A stretch of DNA of 64,000 nucleotides from Serratia liquefaciens (GTDB lineage Bacteria; Pseudomonadota; Gammaproteobacteria; Enterobacterales; Enterobacteriaceae), in contig JAAXZN010000044.1 of the NCBI GenBank assembly GCA_012719855.1, positions 62,001-126,000 on the forward strand, read 5' to 3'. Below the pieces are notes generated by a model, which ran no database searches, had not been told where the DNA came from, and worked only from the letters and a program-made list of their open reading frames with translations. The first letter of the stretch is position 1; every line of letters begins with the position of its first letter. Both the position numbers and the translations under genes were made by a program. Below, one piece after another: positions 1 through 8,046 of the stretch.

Positions 1-63
1 ACGGAAGATCCCTCACATATAATTCGGCCAAATAAGACCTTCATCTTCTTCAGTGACAGAGTA

Positions 64-993
64 ATGCATGTGAAAAAACGTGTTTTGGTACTAGCCCTGC
101 TCGCTTTGCAGGCAGGGGCAGGCTTCGCGCCGCGCGCGCTGGCCAGCGAAAATAACGCCGTCACCCGAGCCGCCCAGCCTGAGCTGGCCTCCGGCAGCGC
201 CATGGTGGTGGATATGCAGACCCATAAGGTGATGTATGCGCGCAACCCGGACGAAGTGGTGCCGATTGCCTCCATCACCAAGCTGATGACGGCGATGGTG
301 ACGCTGGATGCCCATCTACCGCTGGATGAAATGCTGTCGGTGGATATTCACCAGACGCCGGAGATGAAAGGGATCTATTCGCGCGTACGGCTGAACAGTG
401 AGATCAGCCGTAAAGACATGCTGCTGCTGGCGCTGATGTCGTCGGAAAACCGTGCCGCCGCCAGCCTGGCGCATCATTATCCGGGGGGGTATGGCGCCTT
501 TATCAAAGCGATGAACGCCAAAGCCAAATCGCTGGGGATGACCAACACGCGTTACGTGGAGCCGACCGGGCTGTCGATCAAAAACGTTTCGACCGCACGT
601 GACCTGACCAAACTGCTGATCGCCACCAAGCAATACCCGCTGATCGGCCAGCTCAGCACCACCACCGAGCGTATGGCGAGCTTCAAAGATCCGAACTATA
701 CGCTGCCGTTTCGCAATACCAACCATCTGGTATACAACCCGAAATGGAACATCCAGTTGACCAAAACCGGCTTCACGAACGAGGCGGGGCATTGCCTGGC
801 GATGCGTACCGTGATCGGCAGCCGTTCGGTATCCCTGGTGGTATTGGATGCCTTTGGCAAATACACCCACTTCGCCGATGCCAACCGCCTGCGCAGTTGG
901 ATCGAAACCGGTAAGGTGACGCCAATTCCGGCCGCGGCCCGCGACTACCGCCGTCAGAAAGACGCCCGACTGGCGAAGAACGAAACCGAATAA
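64..993 (+). CDS. pbpG: D-alanyl-D-alanine endopeptidase PBP7
   Basis: This is a 309-aa periplasmic penicillin-binding protein of the S11/low-molecular-mass class, which cuts D-Ala-meso-DAP cross-links in peptidoglycan. An N-terminal signal peptide of about 27 residues is visible. The three active-site motifs are present: SITK near residue 70, SEN near residue 132 and KTG near residue 240. It can be read alongside E. coli PbpG over nearly its whole length, with the same ASGSAM and YPGGYGAF stretches. The start at 64 puts a weak AGAG Shine-Dalgarno just upstream. The promoter lies at or beyond the left edge; TATAAT at 18-23 could be its -10. The family call is firm. Confidence 0.95.
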   Translation: MHVKKRVLVLALLALQAGAGFAPRALASENNAVTRAAQPELASGSAMVVDMQTHKVMYARNPDEVVPIASITKLMTAMVTLDAHLPLDEMLSVDIHQTPEMKGIYSRVRLNSEISRKDMLLLALMSSENRAAASLAHHYPGGYGAFIKAMNAKAKSLGMTNTRYVEPTGLSIKNVSTARDLTKLLIATKQYPLIGQLSTTTERMASFKDPNYTLPFRNTNHLVYNPKWNIQLTKTGFTNEAGHCLAMRTVIGSRSVSLVVLDAFGKYTHFADANRLRSWIETGKVTPIPAAARDYRRQKDARLAKNETE

Positions 994-1029
994 TGGCTTC
1001 TGTGGCCTGCGGGTTTTTCTCGCGGGCCG

Positions 1030-1485
1030 CTACCGTCCTTCAGGACGCCGGATAACAAAACCCCGTTCCCGATCGCCGTCGAACCCGGCGCGCAGATACA
1101 GTTGATGTGCCCCGGTGCGCTGCTGGCCGGAGAGCAACATCACTTTGTAGCAGCTTTTCCGCCATGCCAGTTGCAATGCGTATTCAAGCATCGCTAATGC
1201 AATGCCTTGCCCGCGATACGCCTGGGCGGTGACCACGTGCTCTATGATGCCGAAGGGTTGCCCCTGATGCACCAGCCCCGGCACCATTGCCAGCATGCAG
1301 GTCGCCACCGGTTGGTCATCGACCACGCTGACCACCAGCCGAATCGCCGGGTTGTCCAGCAGGCGTTGCAATGTCCGCTGGGCATTATCCGGACGCAGTG
1401 GCTGATCCTGGGGGCGTAATTCCCGGTACAGCGCCTGCAGGCCGGCAAGATCGCTCAATTGGGCCTGACGATGAGTGACGGTCAT
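1030..1485 (-). CDS. GNAT-family N-acetyltransferase
   Basis: A 151-aa Gcn5-related acetyltransferase that transfers acetyl from acetyl-CoA to an unknown amine. The acetyl-CoA loop is visible as RGQGIALAML at about residues 99-108, followed by the typical C-terminal YLRAGF strand. The open frame continues 12 codons further upstream, but a strong AAAGGAGG Shine-Dalgarno lies immediately before the ATG at 1485, so the shorter start (MTVTHRQAQL) is chosen. It is divergent from the VOC protein at 1572, and its 3' end abuts pbpG convergently. The substrate cannot be inferred. Confidence 0.85.
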   Translation of the reverse strand: MTVTHRQAQLSDLAGLQALYRELRPQDQPLRPDNAQRTLQRLLDNPAIRLVVSVVDDQPVATCMLAMVPGLVHQGQPFGIIEHVVTAQAYRGQGIALAMLEYALQLAWRKSCYKVMLLSGQQRTGAHQLYLRAGFDGDRERGFVIRRPEGR

Positions 1486-1571
1486 TTTTCCTCCTTTCAA
1501 TCGCCTTGAAGGCTGATCCATCCGCTATCATCAATCAATACCCTAGTGATTGCACGTGAGGACAGCATCCC

Positions 1572-1976
1572 ATGAGCCAGGTTTCTACCTTCGTCATGTT
1601 TCAGGGCCACGCCCAACAGGCGATAAATCTTTATAGCGAGCTGTTCGCCGGTTTTCGGGTTCAGCAACTGCTGCATTTTGAAGAGAGCGGTGACGGGCCG
1701 CGGCGGGTTAAACATGCGACCATTGATTTTGAACGGCATAATCTGGTGTTTATCGACAGCCCGGTCAGCCATGATTTCGGCTTTACCCCGGCGGTTTCAC
1801 TCCACGTGAACTTAGCCACCGAGGCTGATTTGGAGCGGATTTTCGCGCGTCTGGCGGAGGGCGGCGAGGTGCTTATGCCGATTGATGATTATGGTTTCAG
1901 CGCGCGCTTCGGCTGGTTGAACGACCGTTTTGGTCTGTCCTGGCAACTGAACGTGCCTGCCGGCGATGCCGGCTGA
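1572..1976 (+). CDS. VOC-superfamily (PhnB/YjdN-like) protein
   Basis: A 134-aa small protein of the vicinal-oxygen-chelate fold, in the PhnB/YjdN-like group often labelled 3-demethylubiquinone-9 methyltransferase-like. The typical opening (STFVMFQGHAQQAINLYSELF) and the closing DRFGLSWQL strand are both visible. Members adopt a glyalase/bleomycin-resistance fold, but most have no known substrate. It stands alone between the divergent GNAT gene and the sensor kinase, 59 nt before the latter. No function beyond the family is claimed. Confidence 0.85.
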   Translation: MSQVSTFVMFQGHAQQAINLYSELFAGFRVQQLLHFEESGDGPRRVKHATIDFERHNLVFIDSPVSHDFGFTPAVSLHVNLATEADLERIFARLAEGGEVLMPIDDYGFSARFGWLNDRFGLSWQLNVPAGDAG

Positions 1977-2035
1977 GATACCCGCACCCGCTCTTTTATG
2001 GTATTTAAGCTTTCAGAAAATTTGCGCAGGGACGG

Positions 2036-3361
2036 ATGGGTATGTTCAAGATAATGGGCTGGTTAACGTTGACTCTGCTCTCCAGCGGCGGGCTGACAGC
2101 CTATTTCTTGCAGCAGCAGTACGAAGAGAAAAGCGCTGATTTTCGTATTCTTTATCGCGACGTGACGGTGAAGCTTTCACAGCACGACGCCATCATTCCG
2201 CTCTTGCCGGCCAGCCAATACAGCCGGGAAGTGCAGCGGATCTTTCCGCAAATCATCCATTGGCGTTCTCATCCTGGCATTGAACCACGGCGGCTTATCG
2301 TGGTGGAGCAAAATGGGCGCTACTGGCTCAACGCCGGCAACCAATCGTTGCTGATCGACCTGAACCAATTGATGAACGATCTGGTGGGGGAAAACAGCTT
2401 CCGACATCTGGTGGTGCGATGGAACGGCCAGACCTTGTTTGAAAGGGGGGCGGCGCAGGCTTCCTACTATTGGCAATGGGACAAGGTGGTAGCCAGCCAG
2501 TCGCAGCCTTTTGTGCTGGCCGCTGGTGACGATCCCAACTGGGCTACGCTGCCCTGGCCCATTATCCTGTCCCCGGCGTTGTTCTGGGGATGGCTGTTAT
2601 ATCTGATCAACCAATACCGTGCCAACCGTCGGCGGCGTGATATCGCCGATTTGCGCGCCCATTACGCCGAGATAACGCGGCTGAATACCTTGGGCGAATT
2701 GACCGCCGGTATCGTGCATGAACTTAACCAGCCCCTTACCGCGATTTTGAGCTATAACCAAACGGCCTTGCGTCTGGTTCGGCAACAGCACACCGAACAG
2801 CTGCCGCCGTTGCTGGAAGCCGCCGTCGTTCAAATCAAGCGCACCGACGCATTATTGCAGCAGTTTCGCCAGAAACTGACCAGCGAGCGGGTAGATTATC
2901 AACCTGTCGCTCTCGGGGCACTCTGGGCGCGAGTGATGACGCTGTTGGACAATGAAATTCGTGGCAATAAAGTCAAAATTAGCAGCAGCATTGCTGACAG
3001 TTTGCCCGCGCTGTTTGCTCCGCCACTTTGGATAGAGCAGATTTTGCATAACATCGTCAGCAACGCGATCCAGGCGCAAGAACATAATGTGGCCGGGACG
3101 GCCTGGATCAACCTGACCGCCACGGCCACCGATGACGGAATTTCTTTAACCCTGACTGACGGCGGCCCAGGGCTATCGGAACAGGCTCTGCAGCATGTTT
3201 TCATGCCGTTTTTCACCACGCGGGCTCAGGGCATAGGATTGGGGATGGCCCTGACGGATACGTTGATCCAGCGTCTTAACGGCACCATCGAAGCGACGAA
3301 TATTGTCGGGCAAGGGGCCTGCTTCCGGCTCTGGTTACCGATACACCCTGAGGAGAGATGA
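2036..3361 (+). CDS. membrane sensor histidine kinase
   Basis: A 441-aa histidine kinase. A transmembrane helix lies at about residues 6-24, followed by a periplasmic sensor region of some 150 residues, a second helix near 175-192, and then the cytoplasmic kinase. The H-box reads HELNQPLTAI (the phospho-acceptor His near residue 229), and the ATPase domain shows NAIQA (N-box), DGGPGL (G1) and GIGLGMAL (G2). This H-box type belongs to the NtrB/FixL/DctB-like group. The stop overlaps the start of the response regulator as ATGA, so the two are translationally coupled. The periplasmic domain is not one I recognise. A secreted HbpS/GlcG-like protein follows the pair. Confidence 0.92.
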   Translation: MGMFKIMGWLTLTLLSSGGLTAYFLQQQYEEKSADFRILYRDVTVKLSQHDAIIPLLPASQYSREVQRIFPQIIHWRSHPGIEPRRLIVVEQNGRYWLNAGNQSLLIDLNQLMNDLVGENSFRHLVVRWNGQTLFERGAAQASYYWQWDKVVASQSQPFVLAAGDDPNWATLPWPIILSPALFWGWLLYLINQYRANRRRRDIADLRAHYAEITRLNTLGELTAGIVHELNQPLTAILSYNQTALRLVRQQHTEQLPPLLEAAVVQIKRTDALLQQFRQKLTSERVDYQPVALGALWARVMTLLDNEIRGNKVKISSSIADSLPALFAPPLWIEQILHNIVSNAIQAQEHNVAGTAWINLTATATDDGISLTLTDGGPGLSEQALQHVFMPFFTTRAQGIGLGMALTDTLIQRLNGTIEATNIVGQGACFRLWLPIHPEER

Positions 3362-3981
3362 TGAACCAAACTATTTACCTTATTGACGACGAACCGGCCA
3401 TTCTCTCCTCGCTCAGCGCCTTGCTGGGGACCGTCGGTTGGCAAACCCGTACTTACGGTAGTGCGCTGGCGTTTCAGCAAGGCGTCGGCGAGCTGCACGG
3501 GTTAACCGGTTGTCTGCTGCTGGATATCAGGATGCCGGGCAAAACCGGGCTCACGCTGCTGGAGGAATGGCAACGGCAAGGGTTGGCGATCCCGGTGATC
3601 ATCATGACCGGGCATGCGAACATTGATTTATGCCGGCGAGCCTTTAAAAACGGCGCTTTCGAATTCCTGACCAAACCGATCGACGCCGATTTGCTGTTCG
3701 AAGTGGTCGGCAGCGCATTGGAACAGCAGCAGAAGCTGCAGGAGCAGCAACAAAAAATACGCTCGATGCAACACCGGCTGGCTACGTTGACGGCCCGGGA
3801 ACAGGATATTTTTGAGCATATTATGCAGGGGAATTCGAGCAAGGAGATCGCCCGCGTTCTTGCACTGTCTCCGCGTACCGTGGAGGCCCACCGGGCCAAT
3901 ATCTTCGCCAAGCTGGACGTCAACTCTCTGCCCAAACTGATGAACGAATATGGCGAGCTGGCGCTGCTGAAAAAAATGTAA
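3358..3981 (+). CDS. FixJ/NarL-type response regulator
   Basis: A 207-aa two-component response regulator and the cognate partner of the kinase it overlaps. The receiver domain has the acidic pair IDDEP near residues 9-13, the phospho-acceptor Asp in LLLDIRMPG (about residue 56), Thr in IMTGHA, and Lys in FLTKPID. A Gln-rich linker (EQQQKLQEQQQK) leads to a LuxR-type helix-turn-helix (LTAREQDIFEHI ... SPRTVEAHRANIF), so it should bind DNA as a dimer. Two consecutive ATGs open the frame; the first overlaps the kinase stop. A short inverted repeat lies between it and the next gene and could be its target. Confidence 0.93.
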   Translation: MMNQTIYLIDDEPAILSSLSALLGTVGWQTRTYGSALAFQQGVGELHGLTGCLLLDIRMPGKTGLTLLEEWQRQGLAIPVIIMTGHANIDLCRRAFKNGAFEFLTKPIDADLLFEVVGSALEQQQKLQEQQQKIRSMQHRLATLTAREQDIFEHIMQGNSSKEIARVLALSPRTVEAHRANIFAKLDVNSLPKLMNEYGELALLKKM

Positions 3982-4043
3982 AGGCGCTTTGTGATTCGCG
4001 AGCATGGGCCGCAGCGCCTGTCGCTGCCGGGTTCTAGGTATAA

Positions 4044-4059
4044 CTACTTAAACGAGTAG
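4044..4059. promoter_or_regulatory. inverted repeat upstream of the HbpS-like gene
   Basis: CTACT-N6-AGTAG is a perfect 5-bp dyad with a 6-nt centre, about 80 nt before the HbpS-like start at 4141. LuxR-type response regulators bind short dyads of this kind, and the regulator gene is immediately upstream. That it is the operator is inference. Confidence 0.4.
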
Positions 4060-4140
4060 GTAATCACGCCAATAGTTTACAGCCGCAGCTCCTTTTACTA
4101 TCCCTTACATCCATCAGGGACAAGCAAGGGGCAAGCCAGT

Positions 4141-4638
4141 ATGAAAATCATCATTTCAAGCGTTATTTTACTCAGCAGCATGGCGTCGTTCGCCAGTATG
4201 GCCAACGGCGTACTGACCGAAAAAAATCTTTCCCTCGACCTGGCCGATAAACTGGCGCAGAGCGCGATTCAGGCTTGCAGTGCGAAAAATTATAATGTCG
4301 CCGTGACTCTGGTCGACCGTGCCGGTATCCCGCTCGTCATCAAGAAAATGGATAACGCCGGTCCGCATACGATCGAGGCCAGCCGCATGAAGGCGTTTAC
4401 TGCGGTGAGCACCAAAAACCCGACGGAAAACGTGATGAAAAATGCCCAGGCTAACCCTGGTGCGGCAAACCTGCGTGATATCCCTGGCTTCTTGTTGCTG
4501 GCGGGCGGCGTACCGGTGAAATCCGGAGAGGTGATCATCGGTGCTATTGGTATTGGTGGTGCGCCGGGTGGAGATCTTGACCAGCAGTGTGCGCTGGAAG
4601 CCCTGAAAAATAATCAGAGCAGCCTGAATGCCGGGTGA
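4141..4638 (+). CDS. secreted GlcG/HbpS-family protein
   Basis: A 165-aa protein with an N-terminal signal peptide (about 21 residues, cleavage after SMANG) followed by the GlcG/HbpS domain. Recognisable pieces are NVAVTLVDRAG, SRMKAFTAVS, the PGAANL ... GGVPV loop and GAIGIGGAPGGDLDQQCA. HbpS of Streptomyces reticuli is an extracellular haem-binding octamer that modulates the two-component system SenS/SenR. Here the gene follows a kinase/regulator pair on the same strand, 159 nt downstream, which mirrors that arrangement. Haem binding here is inference. Other GlcG-like proteins have no defined function. Confidence 0.85.
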   Translation: MKIIISSVILLSSMASFASMANGVLTEKNLSLDLADKLAQSAIQACSAKNYNVAVTLVDRAGIPLVIKKMDNAGPHTIEASRMKAFTAVSTKNPTENVMKNAQANPGAANLRDIPGFLLLAGGVPVKSGEVIIGAIGIGGAPGGDLDQQCALEALKNNQSSLNAG

Positions 4639-4709
4639 TCCTTTTTAACGATTATCGCCACTTCTGAAGAGCGCGACTTTGGTCGCCGAAAAACAACAAG
4701 GTTTCACCT

Positions 4710-4749
4710 GCTGGATGATTGGCTGCAACGACATGATCAATCATCCAGC
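4710..4749. repeat. 11-bp perfect inverted repeat
   Basis: GCTGGATGATT and its exact complement AATCATCCAGC are separated by 18 nt in the spacer between the HbpS-like gene and yedI. No U-tract follows on either side, so it is not a standard terminator. It may be an operator or an mRNA 3'-end stabiliser. Confidence 0.5.
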
Positions 4750-4893
4750 AATACCCGCCGTTATTCCCCATCTCTCCTCCCAATCGTGAATTCTCCACTA
4801 AAATATTCATTAGCAAAGCGACAATCATTAATGTTGTAGTATGAATCTCGACGAAGAGATCGTGACTCGTGAATATGAAAAGGATGAACCACT

Positions 4894-5814
4894 TTGGCTG
4901 GAAGTAGCTTACTGACTTTAATCGACGATATTGCCTCACTGCTGGACGACGTCTCGCTGATGACCAAAATGGCGGCGAAAAAAACCGCCGGGGTATTGGG
5001 GGACGATCTGGCGCTCAACGCGCAGCAAGTGACCGGCGTAAAGGCCGATCGCGAGCTGCCGGTGGTGTGGAGCGTGGCCAAGGGCTCGTTTATCAACAAG
5101 GCGATCCTGGTGCCGCTGGCGTTGCTGATCAGCGCATTTGCCCCTTGGGCGATCACGCCGCTGCTGATGGTGGGTGGCGCTTACCTGTGTTACGAAGGGT
5201 TCGAAAAGGTGTTTCACAGCCTGACCCACAAAAAACAGGCCGGGGAAGAGAATCAAGAGGCGCTGAACGCCAATGAAGACGTGGCGGCCTACGAACAGCG
5301 CAAGGTGAAAGGGGCGATCCGCACTGACTTCGTGCTGTCCGCCGAGATTATTGCCATTACCCTGGGTACCGTGGCCGGGGCGACCTTCAGCCAGCAGGTG
5401 ATTGTGCTGTGCGGTATCGCGATTGTGATGACCGTGGGGGTTTACGGCATTGTGGCCGGGATCGTCAAACTCGACGATTTGGGGTTGTATCTGAGCCGCA
5501 AAAGCAGCGCGCTGGCCCGTTCGATCGGCAGTGGTATTGTCAGTGCGGCACCTTATCTGATGAAGACCCTGTCAGTGGTGGGCACCATCGCCATGTTTAT
5601 GGTCGGGGGCGGTATTCTGACCCACGGTCTGCCGCCGGTGCATCACTTGTTTGAGGACTGGGCGTCCTACGCCACCGTGGTGCCGACCTTCGGTCAGATC
5701 CTGCAGGGCGTGATCCCCGCTTTGCTCAACGTGGTGTTTGGTCTGGTTGCCGGCGGCGTGGTCCTGCTGGTGGTTTCGGCTCTGGGAGCGATCCGGGCAC
5801 GTTTAAAGGCCTAA
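4894..5814 (+). CDS. yedI: DUF808 inner-membrane protein YedI
   Basis: A 306-aa integral membrane protein that matches E. coli YedI (DUF808) along its length, including the opening [18 protein letters not shown] and the [15 protein letters not shown] motif. About six hydrophobic segments follow. Its biochemical role is unknown. Translation begins at a TTG (4894), chosen because the conserved N-terminus starts exactly there, with AAAGGA about 10 nt upstream. A GC-rich hairpin follows the stop and separates it from the convergent small gene yohP. Confidence 0.9.
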   Translation: MAGSSLLTLIDDIASLLDDVSLMTKMAAKKTAGVLGDDLALNAQQVTGVKADRELPVVWSVAKGSFINKAILVPLALLISAFAPWAITPLLMVGGAYLCYEGFEKVFHSLTHKKQAGEENQEALNANEDVAAYEQRKVKGAIRTDFVLSAEIIAITLGTVAGATFSQQVIVLCGIAIVMTVGVYGIVAGIVKLDDLGLYLSRKSSALARSIGSGIVSAAPYLMKTLSVVGTIAMFMVGGGILTHGLPPVHHLFEDWASYATVVPTFGQILQGVIPALLNVVFGLVAGGVVLLVVSALGAIRARLKA

Positions 5815-5820
5815 GATAAT

Positions 5821-5840
5821 CCCGCGCCCGTGGGCGCGGG
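5821..5840. terminator. hairpin between convergent yedI and yohP
   Basis: CCCGCGCCC-gt-GGGCGCGGG is a 9-bp perfect GC stem with a 2-nt gap, lying 6 nt after yedI and 6 nt after the end of yohP. The flanks are AT-rich but lack a clean U-tract, so it is at best a modest bidirectional terminator. Confidence 0.55.
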
Positions 5841-5845
5841 GTCAT

Positions 5846-5929
5846 TTAAAAGATCAGCTTGAACACGCCGGTGATGGTGAGCAGGCCAACGATAAAGATA
5901 ATAGCGACAATCCACAGAATGATTTTCAT
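5846..5929 (-). CDS. yohP: 27-aa small membrane protein YohP
   Basis: A 27-residue protein starting MKIILWIVAI and ending TGVFKLIF, almost entirely one hydrophobic helix. As I recall it, E. coli YohP is also 27 residues with the same MKIILW ... TGVFK frame, so the call is close to certain despite the size. YohP is a membrane-anchored small protein whose mRNA has been reported to localise to the membrane. GGGAGAG lies about 6 nt before the ATG at 5929. The longer open frame upstream of this start has no Shine-Dalgarno or conservation. Confidence 0.85.
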   Translation of the reverse strand: MKIILWIVAIIFIVGLLTITGVFKLIF

Positions 5930-6033
5930 TCGTCTCTCCCAATTGATTTGAATGACGGCGCGAGTTTCCGCTAACCTGATGAAATCATTATTTACTGTAG
6001 TCGATAATTCACAAATTGCCTGCGGCAAGCCCA

Positions 6034-6570
6034 TCAGGGGTGATTGACGTCACCTTCGCCTAACGCACGCTGCATGATATGGGTGTCGCGCCACTCGCCC
6101 AATTTAAACCCTACCGCCTTTAGCGTCCCCACGCTGCCAAACCCCAGTTTTTGATGCAAAGCCAGCGAGCCATGGTTTTCCCCGGCATTGCCGACGATGG
6201 CCAGCATTTGGCGCCAGGGCCCCCGTTCGCAGCGGGCGATCAATTCGCTCAGGAGCGCTTTACCGATGCCCTGACCCTGTTGCCCCTCGGCGATATACAC
6301 CGACTCTTCCACGGTAAACCGATAGGCTGGACGCGGTCGATAAGGCGTGGCGTAGCAGTACCCGACGACAAGATCAGCCCGTTTGGCCACCAGCCAGGGC
6401 AACCCGGCTTCCTGCACCTTGCTTAGCCGCTGTTGCATCTCTTCCTGCGTTGGCGGCGTTTCCTCAAACGAAGCTGCGCCAAACAACACGTGATGAACGT
6501 AAATCTGTTGAATAGCGGCGAGGTCGTTTGGCGTAGCGTCGACGAGGATCAACGGGGCCATAGGGGGCAT
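6034..6570 (-). CDS. phosphinothricin-acetyltransferase-like GNAT
   Basis: A 178-aa acetyltransferase of the Pat/Bar/YncA (MddA) group. Group signatures visible are IYVHHVLFGAASFEETPP near the N-terminus, YATPYRPRPAYRFTVEESVYI, the acetyl-CoA loop GQGIGKALL and GFKLGEWRDTHIMQ at the end. Enzymes of this group acetylate phosphinothricin, methionine sulfoximine or methionine sulfone; the last two are the usual substrates in enterobacteria. The start at 6570 has AGGA 6 nt upstream. An internal ATG three codons in is an alternative. Confidence 0.88.
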   Translation of the reverse strand: MPPMAPLILVDATPNDLAAIQQIYVHHVLFGAASFEETPPTQEEMQQRLSKVQEAGLPWLVAKRADLVVGYCYATPYRPRPAYRFTVEESVYIAEGQQGQGIGKALLSELIARCERGPWRQMLAIVGNAGENHGSLALHQKLGFGSVGTLKAVGFKLGEWRDTHIMQRALGEGDVNHP

Positions 6571-6662
6571 GGTGAGTCCTGTTTACCTTGGAAATCAGAA
6601 GATAAGTGCATTATGCGCCGCGTCCGGCGACAAGGTAAATTGGGCTTTCTTATGCTGAAGAT

Positions 6663-6689
6663 AAAAAAAACAGGCCTATCCGCCAAGCC
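6663..6689 (-). terminator. probable terminator of the MerR-type gene
   Basis: On the minus strand GGCTT-ggcggat-AGGCC (one G-U pair) is followed by TG and eight T residues. It lies 55 nt past the MerR-type stop. The stem is short, the U-tract long. Confidence 0.5.
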
Positions 6690-6743
6690 AAATACCGGCG
6701 CATGACGAGTTTTGCCTGCACCGGATATCAAGAGAAGCTCAAA

Positions 6744-7768
6744 CTAGCCACGCATTAACTGCGCCACCGCCTGCTGCAGGTAGCGTAATAGCGGCGGGGT
6801 CAGCCAGGTGCCTTCCGTCAGCGTCGGCTCCTGCTCCATGGCCTGACGGATTTTCATTTGGGTGGCCGGATCGGTACCGGCATAGGACTGGAACAGTTCA
6901 AGCCATTGCGCTGCCAGGCGTTTTGCCCGATCTGACTCGGGAGGGATGCCGTCATTGAGCGCCTGATGGAATTGGGCGATCAGCGCCGGCCACTCCTGCA
7001 GGCGGGTAAAGTAGTGCTGGCGCACATAGGCGTATTCTTCCGCCGACAGGTATTTCTGGTAGATCGACAGCTTGGTTTCGGCGAATGCGCGGGTCACATA
7101 GTCGGTCATTGCCGGGGTAATGCCGGTTTGTTCGCGTATAGCAGGTTCATCGGCATGCATGGCATTAAGTCGGGTGAGAAACGCCGGATTGCGCGCCGTA
7201 TCGCGTTCCAGCATCAGCATCCAACGACGAGCCAGCGCCTGAGCCTGCAACGTCTGTGGTTCAACGCCGCCATCGAGCAACTGGCGCATGCTGCTGACCA
7301 GCTCGGCCCACTCCTGATTGCGGCTCGGGTCGGCCTGATAGAAAGGCAACTGGGCCAGTTCGTCTGCGGTAAAATATTTATCGTACATGGTCATTAACTC
7401 CAACGTAGTCAGCCAGTCGTTCAGTTCCGGTTCGTCCCCGGCGGTGAGCTGAGCGTGCATATGCTGCAGACGATCGCGCAGCGCGGCGGTCTGTACCAAC
7501 TGCCGCTCCAGCATGGCGATTTGCTGTTCTATCACCGAGGTGAGCGTCATCCCCGAACGAGCCAATATTGCCCCGACCTCTGCCAGCGTGACCCCCATTC
7601 GGCGCAGCGCCTGAATGTGGTGCAAGCGAGTGATGTCAGCCCGGTTGTATAACCGATACCCGGCGTCGGAACGCGCAGAAGGAACCAGCAAGCCAATGCT
7701 GTGGTGTAATGTAGCGTCCGGACGGTAATGCCGGAACGGCGGGCCAGTTCGCCCACTTTCAATAACAT
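6744..7768 (-). pseudogene. MerR/TipA-type regulator, apparent frameshift
   Basis: A MerR-family activator broken by a one-base shift. From the ATG at 7768 the frame reads MLLKVGELARRSGITVRTLH and then goes out of frame. The continuation (GLLVPSARSDAGYRLYNRAD ...) is in another frame and runs to 6744. The break lies at about 7700-7713, where the conserved RTLHHY-x-x-IGLL stretch should be. The C-terminal part holds two copies of a TipAS-like domain (YFTADEL ... near residue 115 and YLSAEEY ... near 230); TipAS domains bind thiopeptides or other drugs. The sequence shows no slippery site, so either a true mutation or a sequencing error explains it. A MerR-type promoter precedes it. Confidence 0.8.
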
Positions 7769-7797
7769 CGGTATGCTCCTCCCTTGTGCGTGCCGGG

Positions 7798-7828
7798 ATA
7801 CTAAAGCCTGACGCAGCGTAAGGGTCAA
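7798..7828 (-). promoter_or_regulatory. MerR-type promoter/operator with 19-bp spacer
   Basis: Reading the minus strand, -35 TTGACC (7823-7828) and -10 TAGTAT (7798-7803) are separated by exactly 19 bp. The spacer region holds the dyad CCTTACGC-T-GCGTCAGG (7807-7823, one mismatch). An over-long spacer carrying a central dyad is the hallmark of MerR-family promoters. The start codon lies 30 nt downstream, behind AGGGAGGAGC, so autoregulation is likely. Confidence 0.8.
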
Positions 7829-8046
7829 TAGCGGTGATAAGGATATTTTGGGCGCAGGAAAAGGGGTTTGGTCGTAGGGAACGTTGGCAAAGTGCTCTGC
7901 TGTTTCGTAGTAGGGGCGCTGCATGCAGCGCCCTATTGCATAATCAACAGGTTAAATCGGGTCGAACATGGGTACAACCGCTACATGGGTTACAGATCTG
8001 ACCGGCCAGGAGGTTGGGCTTTGTGAACCTGTGTACTGAGGCGCTG

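Noticed and set aside
7690-7720. Programmed frameshift in the MerR-type gene
   Set aside because: No slippery heptamer and no downstream stimulatory structure seen; a mutation or sequencing error is simpler.
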